Positions 25,934 to 35,715 of a stretch of DNA of 64,000 nucleotides are shown one piece after another. The DNA lies in assembly GCA_030544685.1 (NCBI GenBank), contig CP086683.1:4464001-4528000 (forward strand), written 5' to 3'. Position 1 is the stretch's first letter. The number at the start of each line of letters is the position of its first letter. Below the pieces are notes generated by a model, which did no database searches, was not told where the DNA came from, and saw nothing but the letters and a program-made list of their open reading frames with translations. Both the position numbers and the translations under genes were made by a program. The DNA is from Pseudomonas sp. B21_DOA (lineage in GTDB: Bacteria > Pseudomonadota > Gammaproteobacteria > Pseudomonadales > Pseudomonadaceae).

Positions 25934-27430
25934 TCAACGCTGGCCCTTGGTGCCCCACTCTCCCGAAAACAAGCCTCGCTCCCGAGCCCAGACAATCGCC
26001 TCGCTGCGGCTGTGCACATCAATTTTCGAATACACAGTCGCGACATGATTGCGCACGGTGTTCGGCGCCAATTTCAACCGCGCGGCAATCTCCTTGTCCG
26101 CCAGACCTTCACAGATCAAACCCAGTACATCCCGCTCACGCGCCGTCAGATCAGTGAACGAAGCGCTGGGCAGTTGCGGCGAGTTGATTTTCTTCACGTT
26201 GGCCAGCTTTTCGATCAACGTTCGGCTGAACCACGACGCATCCTTCATCACCTCTTCAATCGCCGCCACCAACTCAAGCTCAGTGCGCTTGCGCTCGGTC
26301 ATGTCCATCAGCACCAGCAGATAACAGGAAACATCGTGAATATTTACGGTGTCAGCGGAAACTGCACACTCCAGCAACTCCTCATCCTTCTTGCGAACCG
26401 GCACGTCGACGCGATCCACCCGACCGTTCTTCGCCAGCGCCGACAACAGCCGCGTGCGCGCGCCGTCATCGTGGATGAAGCTCAATTGCGTCACGGTTTT
26501 CCCGAGTACGTCATCGCTGTCATAGGCCAGGGTATCGAGGAATGCCTGATTAACGTCGATGACCTCCTGCTTGTCAGCGGTGCAGATCAGAATCGGTACC
26601 GGTGTCAGACGAAACGCCTTTGCAAAGCGCTCCTCGCTCTGACGCAAGGCAACTTCCACGCGGCGCCGGGGCTCCATGTCGACGAAAGAGAACAGCATGC
26701 AATTCTCGTCATTGAGCAGCAGCGGCTGACCGGCGACGATCACCTGCTTGCTGCCCCCATCCGGAAGGCGCAATTCCGCCTGCATCTGCGGGATGGTCGC
26801 GACATCACGCAAGCGCTGAACGGCCAGATCGCGCTGATCGGCCTGCTCGAAGATATCGATTTCGTAAGCCGAGGTGCCGATCACTTGATCGCGGGTGTAG
26901 CCGGTCATTTCCAGAAATCCCGGATTGACCTTGATGTAACGCAAATCGCTCAGACGACAGATCACTGCCGGCGCAGGGTTGGCATTGAAGGTTTTTTCGA
27001 AGCGCAACTCGGCGTTGGCCCAATCGGTGACGTCGCTCATGATCAGCACCAGCGACTCGGGCTGGCCGACGCGGTCGGTCAGCACCATGCTGCGCACGCT
27101 GTGCACCCAGATATGCTCGGGGTCGTCCACGGAGGAGACTTCGATCAGCACATCACTGAACGCCTCACAACGCGCCACGCGGCTGATCGGGTAGTTCTCG
27201 GGTGGCAAGACATGATTATTGCGATAGCGCAGCGTAAAGCGCTTGGCATACTCGTCAGCGTTGGTGCCCAGATCACCGATGGTGCTGACACCGTGCATGG
27301 TCAGCGCCGCTTCGTTGGCCCAGAGAATGCTTTTGTCGAGTTCCAGCAGAATCACCCCGTCCGACAGCCCGGCGATGATCTGCTGCAACTGGCGACGGTT
27401 GGTTTCGGTAGTCAGGACTTCCTGGCTCAT
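25934..27430 (-). CDS. PAS-domain LuxR-type transcriptional regulator
   Basis: This is a 498-residue cytoplasmic regulator. Three PAS-like sensor domains are visible at about residues 10-125 (LQQIIAGLSDGVILLELDKS), 135-255 (FEKTFNANPAPAVICRLSDL) and 260-385 (FAKAFRLTPVPILICTADKQ). A C-terminal LuxR helix-turn-helix follows (LTARERDVLGLICEGLADKE, then APNTVRNHVATVYSKI). There is no kinase or receiver domain, so it should bind DNA directly in response to a cytoplasmic signal. GGAGATC precedes the ATG at 27430; the longer frame upstream runs into REP sequence. Target genes are unknown; the efflux pair upstream is a candidate. Confidence 0.85.
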   Translation of the reverse strand: MSQEVLTTETNRRQLQQIIAGLSDGVILLELDKSILWANEAALTMHGVSTIGDLGTNADEYAKRFTLRYRNNHVLPPENYPISRVARCEAFSDVLIEVSSVDDPEHIWVHSVRSMVLTDRVGQPESLVLIMSDVTDWANAELRFEKTFNANPAPAVICRLSDLRYIKVNPGFLEMTGYTRDQVIGTSAYEIDIFEQADQRDLAVQRLRDVATIPQMQAELRLPDGGSKQVIVAGQPLLLNDENCMLFSFVDMEPRRRVEVALRQSEERFAKAFRLTPVPILICTADKQEVIDVNQAFLDTLAYDSDDVLGKTVTQLSFIHDDGARTRLLSALAKNGRVDRVDVPVRKKDEELLECAVSADTVNIHDVSCYLLVLMDMTERKRTELELVAAIEEVMKDASWFSRTLIEKLANVKKINSPQLPSASFTDLTARERDVLGLICEGLADKEIAARLKLAPNTVRNHVATVYSKIDVHSRSEAIVWARERGLFSGEWGTKGQR

Positions 27431-27512
27431 TGGATCTCCACACTGTGATGCGGCTAGGTGAAAAGTACGACCGCAGCGGCTCAGGATCGTGCGACACCCG
27501 GAAAACCACTGC

Positions 27513-27600
27513 CCCTTGCGGGAGCGAGCCTGCTCGCGAAGCGGTGAGTCGGTTGGCGTATTTGTCACTGATACACGGGTTTCGCAAGCAGACGTCGCGG
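27513..27600. repeat. Degenerate REP pair
   Basis: CGGGAGCGAGCCTGCTCGCG at the left is intact, while the right arm (TTTCGCAAGCAGACGTCGCGG) is decayed. It lies between the HlyD gene stop and the LuxR gene start. Confidence 0.65.
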
Positions 27601-27604
27601 CTAA

Positions 27605-28746
27605 TCAGTGATGCTGAGTATCACCCGCTGCAGTATCAATACTGACAACCACCGACATCCCCGGCCTGAGCCGCTCTTCTTCCTGCTGGTCCGGATCAAT
27701 CGTGATCCGTACCGGCACCCGCTGAGCAATCTTGACGAAGTTGCCGGTGGCGTTGTCGGCCTGCAGCAAGGCGAATTCCGACCCGGTCCCCGGCGAAATA
27801 TGCTGCACATGGCCGGTGAATCTGCGGTGGCTCAAAGCGTCGACGGTGAAGCGCACCGGTTGCCCGACACGCACATTGGCCATCTGGGTTTCCTTCATGT
27901 TGGCGATCACCCATTTCTGATCCGGCACCAATGCCATCAACTGCGCGCCGGAGTTGACATAGGCGCCGAGGCGCACGCCGATCTGCCCGAGCTGGCCATC
28001 TCGCGGTGCAACAATCCGCGTGTTCGACAGATCGATCCGCGCCAGTTGCACCGCCGCTTCGGCACTGGCCACGGCGGCTTCCAGCGAGCCGCGATTGACG
28101 ATCACCGTTTGCAGATCCTGGCGGGCGATTTCCAGATTGGCCTTGGCCTGCGCTACCGCCGCGGTGCTCTGCGCGTTGGCGGCGAGGGTCACGTCGAATT
28201 CACGTTTGGACACCGAGCCGTCACGCACCAGTTCCTGATTGCGCCGCAGATCAGCCTCGCTCTTGCGCAACTGCGCCTGGCTGTCGGCGAGCACTGCCTG
28301 ACGCAATTTGATCGTCGCCTCGGCGCTGTTGCGCTGCTGCACGACATTGGCCAATCCGGCTTTCTGCACCGCCAGTTGTGCCAGCGACTGGTCGAGGCGT
28401 TGCTGATAAATGCGGTCGTCCAGACGCACCAGCAGGTCCCCAGCCTTGACGTACTGGAAGTCCTGCACCGGCACTTCGAACACATAGCCGCTGAGCTGCG
28501 GGCCGATGATCGTCACCTGCCCGCGGATCAAGGCGTTTTCGGTGGTTTCGACCGCACTGCTGAATGGCGGCAGTTGCCACGCATACAGCACGATCAGTAC
28601 GCCGACGATGGCGATTGCGGCAAAGCCCAGTGAAGAAATGATCCGCACCCGCAGCGAACGCGGCGCAGTGTTGGGTGATGACGGCGGCGCCTCCCTTCAG
28701 GCGTGGCGGCGATGGCGTTGGTGGTTGTGGTGGTCGGTTCGGTCAT
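27605..28746 (-). CDS. HlyD/EmrA-family membrane fusion protein, frameshifted at N terminus
   Basis: This periplasmic adaptor of a DHA2 efflux pump is ~380 residues after repair. The start is ATG 28746 (MTEPTTTTTNAIAATPEG), overlapping the MFS stop as ATGA. A base is missing in the CCC run (+ strand) 28693-28695. After repair the frame passes through APPSSPNTAPRSLR into the TM anchor (IISSLGFAAIAIVGVLIVLY). A biotinyl-lipoyl half-motif (IRGQVTIIGPQLSGYVFEVP), a long coiled-coil hairpin (~95-205) and a beta barrel follow. It bridges the pump to an outer-membrane channel not encoded here. Substrates unknown. Confidence 0.85.
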
Positions 28747-30397
28747 GAAGAAGTGGCACCGCTGGGTGGTACGGAAGGTGTCGGCTCAATGGCTTTGGTG
28801 GTGCTCATCAGCCACAACGCGCGAATCGAAAGCCAGATCATGGTCAGGACGGCAATGACCGCGATCAGCATGAAGACATCGTTATAGGCCAGCACGTTCG
28901 CTTCGCGTGTCGCCGCATTGGCGAGGCTGCGAATGCCGGCCAGATTGCGCAGGCTCGGGTCGGCGAGCAAACCGCCGAACGCCGAGCCGCCGCTCTGCAC
29001 TCGCGCCGCGACCAACGGATCGGACATCACCAGATGATCGACGATGTGGCTGGAATGGTACTTCTCCCGCACGATCTGAAAAGTGCCGAGCAACGCCGCG
29101 CCGAGCAATCCGCCGAGGTTGTTGCAGATCCCGAACAGCACGGAAAAACTCACCAGGTTGCGCGGATTGGTCAGCACGTTGCGCGTACCGAAGACCATGG
29201 TCGGGCCGAGAAAAACGTGCTGCCGAACGCCAGCAGGAACTGGCTGAAATACATGTTTTCGGGGCGGGTCAGGTTGTTCGAGAAGCTGTCCATCACCGAA
29301 CCGGTGGCCATCAGTGCCAGCGAGATGATCAACGGCATCAGCAGGTGTTTGGGGTCGATGGTCAACGCGCTGGTGGCAAGGCCGGCGATGCTGCCGATCA
29401 GCATCACCACATACAGACTGTGCAACTGCTCATAGCCCATGTTGAGGTTCTGCATGAACCCGACCGCGCCGGTGGATTGCTCCGAAGTGACCATGCGAAT
29501 CAGGGTTACCGCCAGCGCCAGGCGGATCATCGTTCCGCTGCCGAGCCAGCGGGTCATCAGCATCGGGTTGCTGCGGTTGTGCTCGATGGCCAGGCCCATG
29601 ATGATCAGCGCAATCGAGCATGCGAGAGCCACACCGATCCAGTCTGCTTCCAGCCACCAGTCGATGCGCCCGAGCGACAGCACCGCGCACAACAACGCCA
29701 CACCGGTGGCGAGGATGGCGAAGGTCAGGAAGTCGAGTTTTTCAAAGGTTTTGAAGCGGTCGCCGGGTGGCAGTTTGAGCAGCAATACACAGCCAAGTGA
29801 CAGCAGCGCCATGCCCAATTCGAATAGATAGAGGCCGCGCCATTCGGCAATCTGCAACAGGTCTTCGGAAAACAGCCGCGCCAGCGGTAATGCCAGTTGT
29901 GAAGTGCCGAGGCCGAGCACCAGCGCCTTCAGCCGCCACTTCGCCGGAAACGCCTGGACCATGTAATACAGGCCCAGCGAGCTCAGCGCTGCACCGACCA
30001 TGCCGTGGGCAGCACGCACCGCCACCGCCGAATTCAGATCGTTGACGAACAAATGGCCGAAGGTCACCAGCGCATACAGCACCAGAAACACCTCGGTGAA
30101 CGCGCGCAAGCCAAACTGCTGGCGAAACTTGACCAGCAGCAGGTTCATCGACACGTTGGTCATCACATACGCCGCCGGCAGCCAGGCCATCTCCGCCGTG
30201 GTCGCGCCGAGCGAACCTTGCAGATAAGGCAGGTTGGCAACCACCAGTGAATTCCCCAGCCCACCGGTCACCGCGACCAGCACACCGACCGCCGCGTATG
30301 CCAAGCGCTTGGGCGTGGAGTGCAATGGAGTCGAGGGGGATCCGGGCAGGCTGGGTTTCTCGTGGGGTTGCCAGTCGCGCGGGGCGTATTTATCCAT
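28743..30397 (-). CDS. MFS transporter, DHA2 (EmrB-like) family, frameshifted
   Basis: This inner-membrane drug:H+ antiporter has ~14 TM segments and 551 residues after repair. The start at 30397 is MDKYAPRDWQPHEKPSLPG. The frame breaks at the A5 run (+ strand) 29211-29215; restoring a base gives FGSTFFLGPTMVFGTRNVLT and the last ~150 residues. A large loop between late TM segments (HSSHIVDHLVMSDPLVAARV) is typical of DHA2 proteins paired with HlyD adaptors. The order is pump then adaptor, translationally coupled by ATGA. Substrate unknown. Confidence 0.85.
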
Positions 30398-30473
30398 GGA
30401 TCGGCCTGGTGCTGGGGGTGAAGGAAGTTTGCCGCAATTTGACGGGCAACACACTTTTCCGTAGGCGGAACAA

Positions 30474-30572
30474 AACCCTGTGGGAGCTGGCTTGCCAGCG
30501 ATGAGGCCGGCAACTCCAGCCTTTGCGGCAGCTGACACATCGCTTTCGCTGGCAAGCCAGCTCCCACAGGGT
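30474..30572. repeat. REP pair, GTGGGAGCTGGCTTGCC family
   Basis: Inverted copies of CCTGTGGGAGCTGGCTTGCC are separated by ~50 bases between divergent transcription units. Confidence 0.9.
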
Positions 30573-30689
30573 TCTATGCCTGATTCGAAATTACGACAGG
30601 CTTCTACAGGGTGTCGTTCCTGCCAACCCCAAGTGATCGCATAACTTCCAGTTGACAATCCCCGTAAATCTGGGAAATATCCGCTTCGA

Positions 30690-30710
30690 TGTTGTACGAC
30701 GACGTATGAC
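30690..30710. promoter_or_regulatory. Candidate operator upstream of the uronate porin gene
   Basis: The site reads TGTTGTACGACGACGTATGA followed by C. On the minus strand it aligns with the site before udh: both share GTCATACG at one end and TACAACA at the other. It lies ~40 bases upstream of the porin start. GntR/FadR-type repressors bind such TNGTACNAC-like half sites, but the regulator is not in this window. Confidence 0.5.
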
Positions 30711-30748
30711 AAATAATAAAAACAACAAACGATTCAGGGAGCGTCACA

Positions 30749-32044
30749 GTGAGCCCACTCGCCCGCAATTCCGTCCGCCCTTCACGTGTTGCCCATTTCA
30801 AACCGCGTTCGACCCTGAGCCTGATCGGCTGCAGTAGCCTCGCCCTGGCGTTGCCGATGAGCGCCGATGCCGAAGGCTTCCTGGAAGACAGCAAAGCCAC
30901 GCTGAACCTGCGCAACGCCTACTTCAACCGCAACTTCGTCAACCCGGCCAACCCGCAAGGCAAGGCTGAAGAGTGGACGCAGAACTTCATCCTCGACGCC
31001 AAATCCGGCTTCACCCAAGGCACCGTCGGCTTCGGTCTCGACATCCTTGGCCTGTACTCGCAGAAGCTCGATGGCGGCAAAGGTACCGGTGGCACGCAGT
31101 TGCTGCCGATCCATGATGACGGCCGCCCCGCCGACAACTTCGGCCGCCTCGGCGTGGCGCTGAAAGCCAAAGTTTCGAAGACCGAATTGAAGGTCGGCGA
31201 ATGGATGCCGGTGCTGCCGATCCTGCGCTCCGATGACGGCCGTTCCCTGCCGCAGACCTTTCGCGGCGGCCAGATCACCTCCACCGAGATCAACGGCCTG
31301 ACTGTCTACGGCGGCCAGTTCCGTGGCAACAGCCCGCGCAACGACGCGAGCATGGAAGACATGTCGATGAACGGCCGCGGTGCATTCACCTCCGATCGCT
31401 TCAACTTCGGCGGCGGCGAATACACCTTCAACGAAAAACGCACCATGGTCGGCGTGTGGTACGCCGAGCTCACTGACATCTATCAGCAGCAGTATTTCAA
31501 CCTCAGCCACAGCCAGCCGATGGGCGACTGGACGCTGGGCGCCAACCTCGGTTTCTTCACCGGCAAGGAAGACGGCAGCGCCCAGGCCGGCGATCTCGAC
31601 AACAAGACCGCGTTCGCCCTGCTCTCGGCCAAGTATGGCGGCAACACTTTCTACGTCGGCCTGCAGAAACTCACCGGCGACGATGCCTGGATGCGCGTCA
31701 ACGGCACCAGCGGCGGCACCCTGGCCAACGACAGTTATAACGCCAGTTATGACAACGCCAAAGAGCGCTCCTGGCAGGTGCGTCACGACTACAACTTCGT
31801 TGCGCTGGGCGTGCCTGGCCTGACCCTGATGAACCGCTACATCAGCGGCGATAACGTACACACCGCCACCACCAATGACGGCAAGGAATGGGGCCGCGAA
31901 TCGGAACTGGCCTACACCGTGCAGAGCGGCCCGCTGAAAAACCTCAACGTAAAATGGCGCAACGCGACCATTCGCCGGGACTTCAGCACCAATGAGTTCG
32001 ACGAAAACCGGATATTCATCAGCTATCCGATTTCGTTGTTGTAA
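30749..32044 (+). CDS. OprD-family outer membrane porin
   Basis: This 431-residue substrate-specific porin of the Occ/OprD family forms an 18-strand barrel. The GTG start at 30749 follows GGGAGCG. The signal peptide ends near SADAEGF, then FLEDSKATLNLRNAYFNRNF is the family N-terminal strand. EWTQNFILDAKSGFTQGTVG and VGEWMPVLPILRSDDGRSLP are Occ hallmarks, and it ends in a strand of the type ENRIFISYPISLL. Its place before udh, lactonase and TRAP genes implies uptake of uronates or related sugar acids. Frame intact. Confidence 0.9.
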   Translation: MSPLARNSVRPSRVAHFKPRSTLSLIGCSSLALALPMSADAEGFLEDSKATLNLRNAYFNRNFVNPANPQGKAEEWTQNFILDAKSGFTQGTVGFGLDILGLYSQKLDGGKGTGGTQLLPIHDDGRPADNFGRLGVALKAKVSKTELKVGEWMPVLPILRSDDGRSLPQTFRGGQITSTEINGLTVYGGQFRGNSPRNDASMEDMSMNGRGAFTSDRFNFGGGEYTFNEKRTMVGVWYAELTDIYQQQYFNLSHSQPMGDWTLGANLGFFTGKEDGSAQAGDLDNKTAFALLSAKYGGNTFYVGLQKLTGDDAWMRVNGTSGGTLANDSYNASYDNAKERSWQVRHDYNFVALGVPGLTLMNRYISGDNVHTATTNDGKEWGRESELAYTVQSGPLKNLNVKWRNATIRRDFSTNEFDENRIFISYPISLL

Positions 32045-32058
32045 CGGTTGGCGGTTTG

Positions 32059-32150
32059 CCCTGTGGGAGCGAGCCTGCTCGCGAAAGCGCCGGACCAGTC
32101 GATTTGTTCTGACTGGCACACCGCATTCGCGAGCAGGCTCGCTTCCACAA
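32059..32150. repeat. REP pair, GAGCGAGC family
   Basis: Inverted cores flank ~45 bases between the porin gene and udh. It suggests that porin and udh are separate transcripts, consistent with their having separate operator-like sites. Confidence 0.88.
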
Positions 32151-32265
32151 GGGGATTGCATTGCAAGTCAGGTATAGGGTGTTGAGAAAATGAATCGCCC
32201 CTTCCGTCATCTACACCAAAAGTCGCGTTGACAAGATCCGGGAACCCTACCGATACTTCAGCGCA

Positions 32266-32286
32266 GTCATACGACAACCTACAACA
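32266..32286. promoter_or_regulatory. Candidate operator upstream of udh
   Basis: GTCATACGACAACCTACAAC followed by A matches the minus strand of the porin-gene site at both ends. It lies ~30 bases before the udh start, a suitable position for repression. Confidence 0.5.
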
Positions 32287-32316
32287 AACCTAATAACAAT
32301 GTGTCCAGGGATTGCC

Positions 32317-33140
32317 ATGACGTCTACTTCTACCCCCGCGTGCCTTTCAATCGCCTGCTGCTGACCGGTGCCGCCGGAGGCCTGGGCAAAGTGCTGCGCG
32401 AACGCCTGCGCCCTTACGCCAAGGCGCTGCGCCTGTCCGACATCGCCGCCCTCGCCCCGGCCGTCGATGAACACGAAGAAGTCGTGCTCTGCGACCTCGC
32501 CGATAAACAAGCCGTGCATCAACTGGTCGAAGGCGTCGATGCGATCCTGCATTTCGGCGGCGTTTCGGTCGAGCGGCCGTTCGAGGAAATTCTCGGTGCG
32601 AACATCTGCGGTGTCTTTCACATTTACGAAGCGGCGCGCAAGCACGGCGTGAAGCGGGTGATCTTCGCCAGTTCGAACCACGTGATCGGCTTCTACAAGC
32701 AGGACGAAAAACTCGACGCCACCTCCCCGCGCCGTCCTGACGGTTACTACGGCCTCTCCAAGTCCTACGGCGAAGACATGGCCAGTTTTTACTTCGATCG
32801 CTACGGCATCGAAACCGTCAGCATCCGCATCGGTTCCTCGTTCCCCGAGCCGCAGAACCGCCGGATGATGCACACCTGGCTGAGCTTCGACGATCTCACG
32901 CAACTGCTCGAACGCTCGCTGTACACACCGAACGTCGGCCACACCGTGGTCTACGGCATGTCCGCCAACAAGGACGTCTGGTGGGACAACCGCTACGCCA
33001 GCCACCTCGGCTTCGAAGCCAGGGACAGCTCGGAAGTGTTCCGCGACAAGGTCGAAGCGCAGCCGATGCCGGCCGACGATGATCCGGCGCGGATCTACCA
33101 GGGCGGCGCGTTTGTCGCAGCAGGCCCGTTTGGCGATTGA
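32317..33140 (+). CDS. udh: NAD-dependent uronate dehydrogenase, frameshifted at N terminus
   Basis: Udh oxidises D-glucuronate or D-galacturonate to the aldaro-lactone. The extended-SDR protein reads PFNRLLLTGAAGGLGKVLRE (cofactor loop) and later RPDGYYGLSKSYGEDMASFY (catalytic Tyr/Lys), closely matching P. putida Udh. AGGGA precedes the ATG at 32317. The reading MTSTSTP breaks at the C5 run 32333-32337; one added C gives MTSTSTPRVPFNRLLLTG and a 274-residue enzyme of normal size. It is the first gene of a run with lactonase and TRAP genes. Confidence 0.92.
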
Positions 33141-33184
33141 TCGCTCGACTTGATCCCCCTCCAATAAAAACCACGGGAATGAGT

Positions 33185-34077
33185 ATGCAAGCCGAATTGA
33201 TCGTCGACGCCCGCAACGCGGTCGGTGAAAGCCCGGTCTGGGTGCCGCAGGAAAACGCCCTGTACTGGGTCGATATTCCCAACGGCGGGCTGCAATGCTG
33301 GAGCGCCGACACCGGGCATGTCGCCTCTTGGAAGGCCCCGGAAATGCTCGCCTGCATCACCCGCCACCGCAGTGGCGGCTGGGTCGCCGGCATGGAAAGC
33401 GGTTTCTTTCGCCTGCACCCGCACAGCGACGGCAGCCTCGACAGCGAATTGCTCGCCACCGTCGAGCACAGCCGCCCCGACATGCGCCTCAACGACGGTC
33501 GCTGCGATCGCCAAGGGCGTTTCTGGGCAGGGAGCATGGTCTTGAACATGGGCCTGAACGCCCCTGAGGGCCGACTCTATCGCTACAGCGCCGGGCAGAC
33601 TGGCGTGATCGAAGCGCAACTGAATGGCTTCATCGTGCCCAACGGCCTCGCCTTCAGCCCTGACGGCAAAACCATGTACCTGTCGGACTCGCACCCCAAC
33701 GTGCAGCTGATCTGGGCCTTCGATTACGACACCGAGACCGGCACACCATCGAACCGGCGAATCTTCGTCGACATGAATCACTTCCCGGCCGCCCTGACGG
33801 CGCCGCCGTGGATGCCGAAGGCTGCTATTGGATCTGCGGAAACGACGCCGGCCTGATTCACCGCTTTGCCCCGGATGGGCGGCTGGATTTCTCGCTGGAA
33901 GTGCCGGTGAAGAAACCGACCATGTGTGCCTTCGGCGGCAGCAATCTGGACACCCTGTTTGTCGCTTCGATTCGCCCCGGCGATGACCACGACCCGCAAT
34001 CCCTGGCCGGCGGCGTGTTCGCCCTTAAGCCCGGCGTCAAAGGCCTCGCCGAACCGCAATTCACCGATTCGCTTTAG
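33185..34077 (+). CDS. SMP-30/gluconolactonase family lactonase, frameshifted
   Basis: This six-bladed beta-propeller lactonase probably opens the aldaro-lactone made by Udh. Metal-site and family motifs include AVGESPVWVPQENALYWVDI, RPDMRLNDGRCDRQGRFW and FIVPNGLAFSPDGKTMYLSD. The frame is lost at the CCC run 33784-33786. One added base gives HFPGRPDGAAVDAEGCYW and a 297-residue protein. The ATG at 33185 follows GGGA at a normal distance; an ATG six bases earlier is too close to it. Confidence 0.88.
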
Positions 34078-34137
34078 ACCCTCTGCTGCACCGCTGCGCC
34101 TTGAACACAAAAATAACAAGACTGGAGACTCACCCCC

Positions 34138-35112
34138 ATGAACTTCAAACGCACCTTGCTCGCCGCTGCACTTCCACTGATGTTCACCTTCGCCGGTGCC
34201 GCTCAGGCGGAAATGAAACTCAAATTTGCCGACATTCACCCCGCAGGTTACCCAACCGTGGTAGCTGAAAAATCCATGGGCGATACCCTGACCAAGGAAA
34301 CCAACGGCGAACTGACCTTTCAGTACTTCCCCGGCGGTGTGCTGGGTTCCGAAAAGGAAGTCATCGAGCAGATGCAGGTCGGCGCGGTACAACTGTCGCG
34401 GGTCAGCCTGGGCATCGTCGGCCCTGTGGTGCCGGATGTGAACGTGTTCAACATGCCGTTCATCTTCCGCGACCAGCAACATATGCGTAACGTCATCGAT
34501 GGCCCGGTGGGCGACGAGATTCTCGACAAGATCACCAACTCCGAATTCGGCCTGGTGGCCCTGGCGTGGATGGACGGCGGCACGCGCAACATCTACACCA
34601 AGAAACCGGTGCGCAAGCTCGAAGACCTCAAGGGCATGAAGATCCGCGTACAAGGCAACCCGATGTTCATCGACATGATGAACGCCATGGGTGCCAACGG
34701 TATCGCCATGGACACCGGGGAAATCTTCAGCGCCCTGCAGACCGGTGTGATCGACGGCGCGGAAAACAACCCGCCGACCCTGCTCGAACACAACCACTTC
34801 CAGAATGCCAAGTTCTACAGCCTGACCGGTCACCTGATCCTGCCAGAGCCGATCGTGATGTCGAAAATCACCTGGGAAAAACTGACCCCGGATCAACAGG
34901 AACTGGTGAAGAAAGCCGCCAAGGCTGCCCAGGCCGAAGAACGCGTGTTGTGGGACAAGAAGTCCGCCGCCAGTGAAGAAAAACTCAAGGCCGCTGGGGT
35001 CGAGTTCATCACCGTTGACAAGAAACCCTTCTACGACGCCACCGCTCCGGTACGGGAAAAGTACGGTGCGAAGTACGCCGACCTGATCAAAAAAATCGAA
35101 GCCGTTCAGTAA
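34138..35112 (+). CDS. TRAP transporter substrate-binding protein (DctP family)
   Basis: This 324-residue periplasmic protein has a cleaved signal peptide (MNFKRTLLAAALPLMFTFAG, ending AQA). It shows the DctP fold with MKIRVQGNPMFIDMMNAMGA, whose Arg normally salt-bridges the substrate carboxylate, and VIDGAENNPPTLLEHNHF. It should deliver a sugar acid, probably a uronate, to the membrane subunits encoded next. ACTGGAGACTCACCCCC precedes the ATG. Confidence 0.92.
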   Translation: MNFKRTLLAAALPLMFTFAGAAQAEMKLKFADIHPAGYPTVVAEKSMGDTLTKETNGELTFQYFPGGVLGSEKEVIEQMQVGAVQLSRVSLGIVGPVVPDVNVFNMPFIFRDQQHMRNVIDGPVGDEILDKITNSEFGLVALAWMDGGTRNIYTKKPVRKLEDLKGMKIRVQGNPMFIDMMNAMGANGIAMDTGEIFSALQTGVIDGAENNPPTLLEHNHFQNAKFYSLTGHLILPEPIVMSKITWEKLTPDQQELVKKAAKAAQAEERVLWDKKSAASEEKLKAAGVEFITVDKKPFYDATAPVREKYGAKYADLIKKIEAVQ

Positions 35113-35187
35113 CGCCCCCGCTCCGTACTCATGAACAAGGCCCGGCGCGCCTGATGACTCAGGCGCGCCCGGTTACGGTGGAACCCG

Positions 35188-35715
35188 ATGAAGAATCTGC
35201 TGCTGCGTATCAACGACAAGATCTACATGACGTGCATCTGGGTCGCCGGCCTTTCCGTCCTGGCGATTTCCCTGATGATTCCCTGGGGCGTCTTCGCCCG
35301 CTATGTGCTCGGCACCGGCTCGAGCTGGCCAGAGCCGACGGCGATCCTGCTGATGATGGTCTTCACCTTCATCGGCGCCGCCGCCAGTTACCGTGCCGGT
35401 GCGCACATGGCCGTGGCCATGCTCACCGACCGCATGCCGGCGCAAATGAAAGCCGCAGCGGCGATTTTTTCGCAACTGCTGATGGCGGCCATCTGCATCT
35501 TCATGACCATCTGGGGCACCAAGCTGTGCATGTCCACCTGGAACCAGTTCATGGCCGCCCTGCCCGATCTGCGGGTTGGCGTGACCTATCTGCCGATCCC
35601 CGTGGGCGGTTTGCTGACATTGATTTTTGTCGTGGAAAAACTCTTGCTCGGTGACCAGAGCAAACGTCGGGTCGTGCAGTTCGACCTGGTTGAAGAAAGT
35701 GAAGGTGCCGCTTAA
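35188..35715 (+). CDS. TRAP transporter small permease (DctQ family)
   Basis: This 175-residue inner-membrane protein has four TM helices (for example WVAGLSVLAISLMIPWGVFA) and the DctQ segment LGTGSSWPEPTAILLMMVFT followed by AGAHMAVAML. Its TAA stop overlaps the ATG of dctM by one base, so translation is coupled. It forms the Na+-driven complex with the large subunit. Confidence 0.9.
   Translation: MKNLLLRINDKIYMTCIWVAGLSVLAISLMIPWGVFARYVLGTGSSWPEPTAILLMMVFTFIGAAASYRAGAHMAVAMLTDRMPAQMKAAAAIFSQLLMAAICIFMTIWGTKLCMSTWNQFMAALPDLRVGVTYLPIPVGGLLTLIFVVEKLLLGDQSKRRVVQFDLVEESEGAA

Larger units (their letters stand above)
30398..30748. other. Intergenic region between the efflux pump and the uronate porin gene
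   Basis: It holds the GTGGGAGCTGGCTTGCC REP pair and, near the right end, the operator-like palindrome at 30690-30710 and the GGGAGCG ribosome binding site of the porin gene. I see no gene in it. Confidence 0.6.
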
